This document shows positions 1 to 7,259 of a stretch of 10,578 bases of DNA, piece after piece. The DNA is taken from assembly GCA_021204735.1 (NCBI GenBank), contig JAJPYV010000110.1, positions 1-10,578 of the forward strand, read 5' to 3'. The stretch's first letter is position 1. Each line of letters opens with the position of its first letter. The position numbers and the translations under genes were made by a program. The notes beneath the pieces are model-generated. The model saw only the letters and a list, made by a program, of their open reading frames with translations. It was not told where the DNA came from and searched no databases. The stretch comes from Prevotella sp. Its GTDB lineage: Bacteria > Bacteroidota > Bacteroidia > Bacteroidales > Bacteroidaceae.

Positions 1-6
1 TCACGC

Positions 7-51
7 CTTTCTCAATTTTACTTTTTTAGATGTTAAGAAAAATTGAGAGAG
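7..51. other. Inverted repeat at window start, possible terminator of an upstream gene
   Basis: Bases 7-19 can pair with 39-51 to give a 13-bp stem with one G-T wobble; the core is CTCAATTTT against AAAATTGAG. The loop is 19 nt and AT-rich. The sequence after the stem is only loosely T-rich (TTCATTTTATA). It could be the terminator of a gene lying to the left of the window, or a structure in the leader of the gene that starts at 85. I see no consensus -33/-7 promoter in bases 1-84. Confidence 0.35.
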
Positions 52-84
52 TTCATTTTATACGAAACGGAAAATTAAATTTTT

Positions 85-1788
85 ATGAAAAAAACAATTA
101 CAAAATGTCTGCTTGTCAGTTTCTTCCTATTTTTTGCCTTGTCGTATTCTACGGCACAGACATTCCTTGACGATGGTATTTACTATAATATCACGTCAGA
201 AACAGACCTTACAGTAGAGGTTATTGCACCGACAACAGGTAATTATACTTATTATTCAGGAAGCGTGACAATACCAGAGAGTGTGGAGTATGGCAGTGCT
301 ACATATACAGTGACAAGCATTGCCGACAATGCTTTTTATTGGAGTAATAGTCTTGAGGAGGTAACGATTCCGAACACCGTGACAAATATCGGTGGTTATG
401 CTTTCTATGATTGCTATTCCCTTGCTACGGTAAATATGGGCAATTCTGTAGAGACTATCGGTGATGAAGCATTTGCCTACTGTTTTGCTCTCAAAACAAT
501 AACTCTGCCGAATACACTTAAGAGTTTAGGTTATGCGGTGTTTCATGAAAGTACGGCGCTGACAGAAATCACTGTTGCAGAAGGTTGCGAGAATTATTGT
601 TCAGATGAATCGGGAGTTCTATTCAACGGAGATAAGACATCATTGATACAATATCCTGCCAACTCAAAGTTGACATCCTACGACATTCCGAATACGGTGG
701 AGACAATTGAAGATTATGCTTTTTATTGGAGTGACCGTCTGAAAGAAGTGAATATGGGCAGTGATGTGCGCAGTATAGGCAATTGGGCGTTTTATTATTG
801 CACAGGTATCAATGCGATAGATTTGCCAGAAACATTGACGTATATCGGTGAAGAAGCATTCTATTACTGCAAGAGTCTTGAGTCGGTGGTAATTCCAGAC
901 CTTGTAACAAGTATCAGTTATGGAACTTTTTCTACGTGCAAGGGTCTTACATCTGTAAAGATAGGCAATTCTGTAACAAGTATTGGTGATGAGGCATTTG
1001 GTTGGTGTGAAAGTCTTAAATCTGTAGAAATAGGCAGTGGCGTGGAGAGTATCGGTGACGATGCCTTTTACAATTGCACATCAATGGAGAGTTATGTCGT
1101 GTCGGAAGATAATCTATATTACAGTTCTGATGAATATGGCGTATTCTTCAATAAGGATAAGACTACGCTTATACAATATCCTGTTGGTTCGCCATTGCTT
1201 TCATACGATATACCAGAAACTGTAGAGTATCTTGAGAGCTATTCTTTCTACAATTGTGCTAACCTCACCACAGTAGGAATACCGACATCAGTAACATCAT
1301 TGGGATACGAGGTTTTCTGTGCTTGTACGGCATTGCAATCGGTAGTGTTCCCTAATTCGTTGACAAGAATAGAAGAGTCAACTTTCTGGCAGTGCACGGC
1401 TCTTGAATCGGTTGAGATACCAGCTTCAGTAACTACTATCGGTGACTATGCGTTTGCCTATTGTTCAAGTTTAAAGCAGATTACTTCCTTGAATCCAGAG
1501 CCGCCAGTATGTGATGATACCGATGTTTTCTTTGATGTTGATAAAAACACATGTGTGTTGTCAGTTCCTTTGAATGCGTCTGATGCATACGCTGCCGCAG
1601 AGGTATGGGAAGATTTCATGAATATAGAGGAGATAAGTGAAACGGGAATTAACAGTATTGCCGTTGACGGACAGACAAGAATTGCAAACCGTTACACGAT
1701 AGACGGCAAGCAAGTAAATGATATGCATAAAGGCATTAACATTCTCCGCTACACTGATGGTACTACTAAAAAAGTTATGAAGAAATAA
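85..1788 (+). CDS. BspA-type leucine-rich-repeat secreted surface protein
   Basis: This 567-residue protein is probably exported and displayed on the cell surface, where BspA-like proteins typically act in adhesion; the ligand here is unknown. Residues 1-24 form a signal peptide (KK, then a hydrophobic stretch, ending STAQ). Residues about 75-465 are a run of LRR_5/TpLRR repeats of roughly 23 residues with the pattern x-I-P-x-S/T-V-x-x-I-G-x-x-A-F-x-x-C-x-x-L. Two repeats are interrupted by a near-identical insert, G-V-x-F-N-x-D-K-T-x-L-I-Q-Y-P, at 177-191 and 352-366. Residues 471-515 (PEPPVCDD..., then D-A-Y-x-A-A-x-V-W-E-D-F) look like the cap that usually closes BspA arrays. Residues 521-567 carry the C-terminal module shared with the next two genes (TIDGKQV, KGINILR, KKVMKK), which resembles a type IX secretion sorting signal. 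The start is the first ATG, directly before a good signal peptide. The family call is secure; role and export route are inferred. Confidence 0.9.
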   Translation: MKKTITKCLLVSFFLFFALSYSTAQTFLDDGIYYNITSETDLTVEVIAPTTGNYTYYSGSVTIPESVEYGSATYTVTSIADNAFYWSNSLEEVTIPNTVTNIGGYAFYDCYSLATVNMGNSVETIGDEAFAYCFALKTITLPNTLKSLGYAVFHESTALTEITVAEGCENYCSDESGVLFNGDKTSLIQYPANSKLTSYDIPNTVETIEDYAFYWSDRLKEVNMGSDVRSIGNWAFYYCTGINAIDLPETLTYIGEEAFYYCKSLESVVIPDLVTSISYGTFSTCKGLTSVKIGNSVTSIGDEAFGWCESLKSVEIGSGVESIGDDAFYNCTSMESYVVSEDNLYYSSDEYGVFFNKDKTTLIQYPVGSPLLSYDIPETVEYLESYSFYNCANLTTVGIPTSVTSLGYEVFCACTALQSVVFPNSLTRIEESTFWQCTALESVEIPASVTTIGDYAFAYCSSLKQITSLNPEPPVCDDTDVFFDVDKNTCVLSVPLNASDAYAAAEVWEDFMNIEEISETGINSIAVDGQTRIANRYTIDGKQVNDMHKGINILRYTDGTTKKVMKK

Positions 1789-1803
1789 AAAAATCGAATA
1801 TTT

Positions 1804-1835
1804 TTTGGGCTTTTCCTTAACTTTTAATATCTTTG
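1804..1835 (+). promoter_or_regulatory. Bacteroidota-type -33/-7 promoter for the Ig-like protein gene
   Basis: TTTG at 1804-1807 is followed after 20 nt by TATCTTTG at 1828-1835, an exact match to the TAnnTTTG -7 element of Bacteroidota housekeeping sigma factors. Transcription would begin near 1840, giving a leader of about 60 nt before the ATG at 1900. Confidence 0.72.
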
Positions 1836-1899
1836 TCGGCAGACTATGAAAAAAGTAATAGAAAGACATAATCATGAAAATTTTATAAAAACATAATCT

Positions 1900-3489
1900 A
1901 TGAAAAGAAGTTATTTATCAAAATCTATGAAGAGAGGACTGTTGTCTAAATTCACATTTTTGCTTGTGGCTTTGTTGTCAATGAACATAAGCACATACGC
2001 TGTAGAAGAGAGTGATATAGTGGAGTTGGAATTAGGCAAGACTTACGAACTTACAATGTTCACACATTACTATTTTTCGTACACTGCAGAACAAAGTGGA
2101 AGTGTGATAATTGCCGGTAGTGCATTACCAGATCTTTACACTGACGCCACATTTACTGAAATATTGAGTGATAACGTACATTGGGATGGATATGTAGATG
2201 GCGGACAACAAGAAACGATAACCGTAACAGGTGGCGAGACTTACTATTTACATTGCTACTCTATGGAAAATTCACCATATTTCATCGCTACCTATAAAAG
2301 TTCAGGTGAAGGTCCGGAAATAACATATCTCAATCCTGAAGCCGGTAGTGAGTTGAATATCCAATATGATGAGCCTATTGCTCTTAAGTTCTCTGAGGCA
2401 GTAACAGTTGGGACAGCAACATTGACATCAGGAGAACTTTCCGTACCATTGACGCTCAATTTAACTAACGGATACTACTCATATCCTGTAAGAGACGTGC
2501 TTTACACATGGTTGACAAGTGGTGCTGTCAGTCAAGGTGATGATATAATTTTCACGCTTACGGATATAAAGAATAGTTATGGAACTGTTTATGGTGAGGA
2601 CGGAACGGTTACTATCGTTTATAAAGCTCCTGCAGCTCCTACGGAAGTTACCGAAGAAAACCTGCCAGACGTGTTCCTTCCATGGTGGAATGAAGGTGAT
2701 GAGAATGGAATCATGACTTTGACATTCTCTAATGATATTTCTGCGGATGAAGACTTGGCTCCAAAAGTTGAACTGAGGTATGGTCAGGTGGATACAGAGG
2801 TTGGTATATATTTGGAGACAATGTCACCAGTAGTTGATGGCAATAAATTGTCGGTTGATTTTACGGGCAAGTCACGTTTAAGGAAGGAAATGTTGTCTTC
2901 CGCAACTGAAAATTTCGATAAGGTGGTGATTAGGGTTACCAATTTGCATGATGTGAATGGAAACTATGTATATACCACAGGACAAGGTTCTGTAGGTTCT
3001 TTGACATACGAGATTGGTTATAAAGAGTTTACAATCACGCCAAGCGACAGTGCAGTTGTTGAGAGTATAAGTCAAGTGGTAATTGAATATGGTTCTGGAA
3101 TAAAATTGGATGATCCGTCTTCTGTAACTATACAGAATTATGTAGAACAAGAAGTTGCTGTAGGAACGAGCGTTGAGGCTGTTACAGAGGAAGGTTCAGA
3201 TATGCCTACAAAACTTATTATTACCCTTGACAAGACAATTACGGATAATGGTTATTATTTTGTAATAATTCCGAAAAATTCACTTATGATAAACTATCCT
3301 GATTACGTAGAGTATGCTTATAAGATATCAGAAGTATTCGAAATAGATTCATCTACTGGTATTGGAAGCATAAGCATGGATAGTAGTGTGGGAAACGGGA
3401 AGATATATACCATAGACGGTCAACTTGTTAAGTCCCCTACCAAGAAAGGTATCTATATTGTCAATGGCAAGAAAATAGTTGTCAAATAA
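1900..3489 (+). CDS. Secreted multi-domain Ig-like protein with C-terminal sorting-like module
   Basis: A 529-residue exported protein with no recognised catalytic motif. Residues 1-34 form a signal peptide (basic start, hydrophobic 18-30, likely cut after STYA). Residues about 38-133 look like one beta-sandwich (ELELGKTYELTM ... GGETYYLHCY), similar in style to pre-peptidase or carbohydrate-binding jelly folds. Residues about 138-242 resemble a bacterial Ig-like domain of the SbsA/Big_5 kind (YLNPEAGSEL ... ALKFSEAVTV). Residues about 255-372 and 375-480 look like two further beta-rich domains, the last opening ITPSDSAVVESISQVVIEY. Residues 486-529 are the shared C-terminal module (TGIGSIS, YTIDGQLV, KKGIYIVNGKKIVVK). 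An alternative start at Met10 (1927) would also leave a usable signal peptide; I keep 1900 because it gives the longer basic N-region. It has its own promoter and terminator, so it is probably a single-gene unit. Function is unknown; a surface adhesin or glycan-binding role is possible. Confidence 0.82.
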   Translation: MKRSYLSKSMKRGLLSKFTFLLVALLSMNISTYAVEESDIVELELGKTYELTMFTHYYFSYTAEQSGSVIIAGSALPDLYTDATFTEILSDNVHWDGYVDGGQQETITVTGGETYYLHCYSMENSPYFIATYKSSGEGPEITYLNPEAGSELNIQYDEPIALKFSEAVTVGTATLTSGELSVPLTLNLTNGYYSYPVRDVLYTWLTSGAVSQGDDIIFTLTDIKNSYGTVYGEDGTVTIVYKAPAAPTEVTEENLPDVFLPWWNEGDENGIMTLTFSNDISADEDLAPKVELRYGQVDTEVGIYLETMSPVVDGNKLSVDFTGKSRLRKEMLSSATENFDKVVIRVTNLHDVNGNYVYTTGQGSVGSLTYEIGYKEFTITPSDSAVVESISQVVIEYGSGIKLDDPSSVTIQNYVEQEVAVGTSVEAVTEEGSDMPTKLIITLDKTITDNGYYFVIIPKNSLMINYPDYVEYAYKISEVFEIDSSTGIGSISMDSSVGNGKIYTIDGQLVKSPTKKGIYIVNGKKIVVK

Positions 3490-3508
3490 CAATAATAACT
3501 TATAATGG

Positions 3509-3543
3509 AAAGGCAGGCGTTTATAATGTCTGCCTTTACTTTT
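3509..3543 (+). terminator. Intrinsic terminator after the Ig-like protein gene
   Basis: AAAGGCAG at 3509-3516 pairs perfectly with CTGCCTTT at 3530-3537. Four more weak pairs (two of them G-T) can extend the stem inward to a 5-nt loop. A T-rich stretch, ACTTTT, follows. It begins 20 nt after the stop codon of the gene at 1900-3489 and lies before the promoter of the next gene, as expected of a rho-independent terminator. Confidence 0.72.
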
Positions 3544-3564
3544 GATAAAAACAAAAAATATTAC

Positions 3565-3595
3565 TTTGAAATATCCGTTACATGTATTATCTTTG
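3565..3595 (+). promoter_or_regulatory. Bacteroidota-type -33/-7 promoter for the repeat protein/DUF308 pair
   Basis: TTTG at 3565-3568 is followed after 19 nt by TATCTTTG at 3588-3595. Transcription would start near 3600, about 30 nt before the ATG at 3632. No terminator or second promoter is visible before 4890, so the DUF308 gene should be read from here too. Confidence 0.72.
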
Positions 3596-3631
3596 TGGCA
3601 ACTAAGTAAATAATAATAAGAAGAACATAAA

Positions 3632-4885
3632 ATGAAGAAACTATTACTCACAATTATCATAGCCGCAGCAGGCTTATCGTGCATGGCGCAGGATTATGGC
3701 TTTACGTTGTACACGTCAGAAGAATATTATGGCTTGAGGGGATTGGCTATGTCAACTAACGGCAGATATATCGCAGGTGTACTTGGTGTGTCGGGGAGCA
3801 GTGGTACATTTATTATTGATACTCAAACTGGCGACATACAAATTTGTAAGTCAGGAGGCGAATTTCGTGGCGTATCCGACACAGGTGTAGCAATTGGTTA
3901 TGGTGCAGGCGGAGCGATAACATGCGATATGGAAGGAAACCTAACCGTACTTAGTGGAGGTATTGGAAATGCGATAACACCAGATGGAACTATTGCAGTA
4001 GGTAATGTACCACGTTCATATTCAGATGGTGGTTCAAATTGGTACACACATGCTTGTTATTGGAAAGATGGTGAGACAGTTCTTCTGCCAGAACCCACTG
4101 CAGTGGAATTAGGTTTCGGTACGAGCGGAACTTCCGCAATTGCCGTAAGTGCAGACGGCAGTTTGATAGTAGGCTATATTATTGACCGTTGGGCCACTTA
4201 TCCTTTAATAGTATGGAAATTGAATGAGGATGGCTCTTACACCTGCGACCCTATCAGTAAAGGATATTATGAGGAAGATCAATGGGCTGACAATAATCCT
4301 TATTATACAATCTCTCCTACTGGTGTTAGCGGGAACGGCAAGTATATCGCTTTAACGTTGCAGTCGAGTAATAACGACCATATAGAACGTATTGGCAGGT
4401 ACAACATGGAGACAGGCGAGTTGGAAGAAGCAGAGAATGAAACAAACTTTTTACCATCAGGAATTTCAAATGATGGTTCCATAATAGCTGCATTGGGAGG
4501 AGTAGCATCCACGAACAAACAGGGATATATTTGGAAATTGGATAACAGTGAAGCTGTTACAATTCGTTCTCAATATCCATACGCAAAGGGATTTTCAACA
4601 TACGATGTTTACGGAGACCATCAACCTATGGCTATTTCACCAGATGGCAGATTCCTTATGGGATTTGTAGGATTTTATGATGAGGAAGAGGCTGTTTACA
4701 AATATGGTACATACCTTTTTGATGCACAGGCATACGCAGATGCGTTGGGTATTGTTTCTGTTGAGAAAGAAGAAAATAGTAAGGAAGAGATTTATGGTAT
4801 TGACGGAACGAGGCACAACGGCATTCAGCATGGAATCAATATTGTGAGGAAGAAAGGAAAGACAGTTAAATATTTAATGAAATAA
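3632..4885 (+). CDS. Secreted protein with about seven short repeats, possible beta-propeller
   Basis: A 417-residue exported protein. Residues 1-20 form a signal peptide ending in MAQ. The mature part contains about seven copies of a motif of the form A-I-S-x-D-G-x-x-I-x-G, near residues 38-51, 79-90, 113-125, 168-182, 231-241, 277-289 and 333-346 (for example AVSADGSLIVGYI and AISPDGRFLMGFV). Such motifs occur in HAF-type and WD40-like/PD40 extracellular proteins. Seven copies at roughly 35-60 residue intervals would suit a seven-bladed propeller, but this is inference. Residues 373-417 are the same type of C-terminal module seen in the two genes upstream (IYGIDGTRHNG, HGINIVRKKGK, KYLMK). 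The stop codon is only 4 nt before the next ATG, so it probably forms a two-gene operon with the DUF308 gene. A lipoprotein is less likely because the residue three before Cys17 is Gly. Ligand and role are unknown. Confidence 0.78.
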   Translation: MKKLLLTIIIAAAGLSCMAQDYGFTLYTSEEYYGLRGLAMSTNGRYIAGVLGVSGSSGTFIIDTQTGDIQICKSGGEFRGVSDTGVAIGYGAGGAITCDMEGNLTVLSGGIGNAITPDGTIAVGNVPRSYSDGGSNWYTHACYWKDGETVLLPEPTAVELGFGTSGTSAIAVSADGSLIVGYIIDRWATYPLIVWKLNEDGSYTCDPISKGYYEEDQWADNNPYYTISPTGVSGNGKYIALTLQSSNNDHIERIGRYNMETGELEEAENETNFLPSGISNDGSIIAALGGVASTNKQGYIWKLDNSEAVTIRSQYPYAKGFSTYDVYGDHQPMAISPDGRFLMGFVGFYDEEEAVYKYGTYLFDAQAYADALGIVSVEKEENSKEEIYGIDGTRHNGIQHGINIVRKKGKTVKYLMK

Positions 4886-4889
4886 TATC

Positions 4890-5555
4890 ATGAAGGTTCT
4901 TCAAAGTTCAGTTTTTCGTGCCATTTGTGCGATAGTTATCGGTATTCTGCTTATCAGCAATCCTGACAGTACGGTTACGGGTATAACCATAGCCATCGGT
5001 GCGATGTTTCTTATTTCAGGCGCTATATCATGCGCTACGTATTTTGCGGCAAAGGCGCGAAAGAATGATGATATTGAGGTATATGATGAACAAGGGCGAC
5101 TTATCGCACCGATTAAACCAGTATTCCCGATAGTAGGTTTGGGAAGCGTGTTGCTTGGATTGATTCTGATGTTGCTGCCTGGCATTTTCATAAAGTCGTT
5201 GATGTACGTACTTGGTGCGATACTGCTTTTGGGGGCAATAAATCAGTTTATGACACTAATAAGTGCGAATAGGGTAAGTCGTATTCCTTTATGGTTCTGG
5301 ATTTGTCCGATAATCATTCTGCTTATCGGCTTGTTTGTTATCCTAAAACCAATGGAATCGGCAACGTTGCCGCTACTCATCATAGGTTGGTGTCTTCTTC
5401 TTTACGGTGTTTCAGAATGTATCAACGCTATCAAGATTAACAAAGTGAGAAAGCGCATAATGAAGGAAATGGAAGCACGGCAGGCGGCACAACAGGCAGA
5501 AGATGGGGAAGCAGAAGTAGAGACAGAAGAAATAAAAGAGATTGAGGCGAAATAA
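4890..5555 (+). CDS. DUF308/HdeD-like six-helix inner-membrane protein
   Basis: A 221-residue membrane protein. Six hydrophobic segments are visible at about 8-24, 29-52, 79-97, 102-126, 134-152 and 157-181. They fall in three hairpin pairs, with Gly-rich, Ile/Leu-rich helices containing the I-x-x-G-x-x-L-L-x-x-G spacing typical of the DUF308/HdeD family. In enteric bacteria HdeD is linked to acid resistance, but that role should not be carried over here on fold alone. A basic stretch (residues 182-193, KINKVRKRIMKE) follows the last helix. Then comes a tail rich in Glu, Ala and Gln (about 193-221) that could be a short coiled coil; by the positive-inside rule the C-terminus is cytoplasmic. 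The ATG lies 4 nt after the preceding stop, so the gene is probably co-transcribed and translationally coupled with the repeat-protein gene. No terminator is seen between it and the rhamnose promoter. Confidence 0.8.
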   Translation: MKVLQSSVFRAICAIVIGILLISNPDSTVTGITIAIGAMFLISGAISCATYFAAKARKNDDIEVYDEQGRLIAPIKPVFPIVGLGSVLLGLILMLLPGIFIKSLMYVLGAILLLGAINQFMTLISANRVSRIPLWFWICPIIILLIGLFVILKPMESATLPLLIIGWCLLLYGVSECINAIKINKVRKRIMKEMEARQAAQQAEDGEAEVETEEIKEIEAK

Positions 5556-5604
5556 AAGGAAATAGTTATTCTCAAATCTTGTTGTCTAAAAATCAAATAT
5601 TAAA

Positions 5605-5634
5605 TTGCTTTTTGTAAAAGATTTTATATCTTTG
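5605..5634 (+). promoter_or_regulatory. Promoter of the rhaBAT operon
   Basis: TTG at 5605-5607 is followed after 19 nt by TATCTTTG at 5627-5634, a match to the Bacteroidota -33/-7 consensus. The predicted start near 5640 leaves a leader of about 100 nt before rhaB. I could not identify an operator by eye: no convincing direct or inverted repeat of the kind used by AraC-type rhamnose regulators stands out near the promoter. Confidence 0.75.
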
Positions 5635-5738
5635 CAAAAAGTAATTTGCTATTCTGGGCACACTTAGTCAAAATCAGGCTCTATTGTTCTTGAATTGCTT
5701 TGCTTTTAAAGAATTTAATACAATAAAAACATATCATA

Positions 5739-7214
5739 ATGGATAAATCAAAGTGTTTTTTTGCAGTCGACCTTGGTGCGACGAGCGGTAGGACTGTTGT
5801 CGGGACTATCTCCGACGGTAAGGTAGAAATAGAAGAAGTTACACGTTTTGCCAACAATTTGATTGAGACGGGTGGTCATTTCTATTGGGACATCTATGCT
5901 TTGTACTTTGAGATTATCAGAGGCTTGAAAGTAGTGGCAAAGCAAGGAGTTGAGATAACCAGTATCGGTATAGATACTTGGGGTGTTGATTTTGTGTGTA
6001 TCGGCGATGACGGTGCTTTGTTACGTAACCCATTGGCATATCGTGATCCTCATACCTTTGGTGCAATGGAGGAATATTTCAGCAATGTAGTGTCGAAGGA
6101 AGAGATTTACCAAATTACGGGTATCCAATTCATGAATTTCAACTCTTTGTTCCAGTTGTATGCCATGAAACGAGACGGCAACTCAGCTTTGAAAAATGCT
6201 GCGCAGATATTGTTCGTGCCAGATGCGCTCAGTTGGATGCTCACAGGTAAGGCAATATGTGAATATACGATAGCTTCTACCAGTCAGATGCTTGACCCGA
6301 GGACAAAGGATCTTGACAATAAGTTATTGGAGAGTGTCGGTCTTTCACGTGACAAGTTTGGTAAGATGGTTTCACCTGGGTATCAGATAGGTACGCTGAC
6401 AGAGGAGGTACAGAAGATGACAGGTCTTGGTGCAATTCCAGTTATAGCTGTGGCTGGTCATGATACAGGTAGTGCTGTTGCAGCTGTTCCAGCCAGCAAT
6501 GAGAAATTCGCTTATCTAAGTAGCGGAACATGGAGTTTGATGGGAATTGAGGCGAAGGATGCAATTATAAATGATTTGAGTTATGACCGCAATTTCACCA
6601 ATGAGGGAGGTATCGAGGGAACAACCCGTTTCCTGAAGAATATCTGTGGAATGTGGCTGTTGGAGCGTTGCCGTAAGGAGTGGGGCGATAGTGCGCCTTC
6701 TGATTATGGAACATTGCTCGGTGAGGCAATGAAAGTTACTGCATTCCAGAGCCTGATAAACCCTGATGATGATATGTTCGCCAATCCTTCTAATATGCAA
6801 GAGGCAATTAAGCAGTATTGCAGTGAGACGGGGCAGCATGTTCCGGAAGGTTATGCGGAAATATGCCGTTGCATTTTTGACAGTCTTGCATTGCGCTATC
6901 GTCAGGTATTCGGCTATTTGCAGGAAATGGCATCGTTCCCGATTGAAACGTTGCATATCATAGGAGGCGGTTCTCTGAATGATTACCTTAACCAGTTTAC
7001 TGCGAACTCCACGGGCGTTACTGTGCTTGCTGGTCCACAGGAGTGTACCGCTCTTGGCAATATAATGATTCAAGCGAAGGCTGCCGGTCTTGTTGATGGT
7101 ATTTTTGACATGCGCAAACTCATTGCAAACAGTGTTGCGTTGAAGCGTTTTGAACCACAAGACAAGGCACTGTGGGATGCCGCATACGAGAAATATCTTA
7201 AAGTGATAAAATAA
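5739..7214 (+). CDS. rhaB: Rhamnulokinase (FGGY family)
   Basis: Phosphorylates L-rhamnulose to L-rhamnulose 1-phosphate with ATP, the second cytoplasmic step of L-rhamnose breakdown. The 491-residue length fits the family. Visible FGGY-kinase landmarks, in order: the N-terminal phosphate-binding motif DLGATSGR (11-18); GIDTWGVDF (77-85); substrate-side YRDPH (101-105); AGHDTGSAV (239-247), where Asp242 is the expected catalytic base; YLSSGTWSLMG (259-269), which contacts the phosphates; and the C-terminal nucleotide-binding IIGGGSLNDYLNQFTAN (407-423). GIDTWGVDF and SSGTWSLMG are typical of rhamnulokinases rather than xylulo- or glycerol kinases. The ATG directly precedes the conserved N-terminal strand, so the start is well supported. 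It is the first gene of the operon, 45 nt before rhaA. No defects are seen. Confidence 0.96.
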   Translation: MDKSKCFFAVDLGATSGRTVVGTISDGKVEIEEVTRFANNLIETGGHFYWDIYALYFEIIRGLKVVAKQGVEITSIGIDTWGVDFVCIGDDGALLRNPLAYRDPHTFGAMEEYFSNVVSKEEIYQITGIQFMNFNSLFQLYAMKRDGNSALKNAAQILFVPDALSWMLTGKAICEYTIASTSQMLDPRTKDLDNKLLESVGLSRDKFGKMVSPGYQIGTLTEEVQKMTGLGAIPVIAVAGHDTGSAVAAVPASNEKFAYLSSGTWSLMGIEAKDAIINDLSYDRNFTNEGGIEGTTRFLKNICGMWLLERCRKEWGDSAPSDYGTLLGEAMKVTAFQSLINPDDDMFANPSNMQEAIKQYCSETGQHVPEGYAEICRCIFDSLALRYRQVFGYLQEMASFPIETLHIIGGGSLNDYLNQFTANSTGVTVLAGPQECTALGNIMIQAKAAGLVDGIFDMRKLIANSVALKRFEPQDKALWDAAYEKYLKVIK

Positions 7215-7259
7215 TAAAACCTGTTTTACAAAATAAATAATAATTTTAAATTTAATGAT

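Noticed and set aside
1561..1875. Minus-strand frame of 104 residues over the 3' end of the LRR gene
   Set aside because: It overlaps the conserved C-terminal module of the LRR protein and runs through AT-rich intergenic DNA; no domain or start context supports it.
3671..3691. Lipoprotein signal in the repeat protein (Cys17)
   Set aside because: The residues before the Cys are G-L-S, with Gly where Leu or Val is expected, and a normal signal-peptidase I site ending in MAQ lies just after it.
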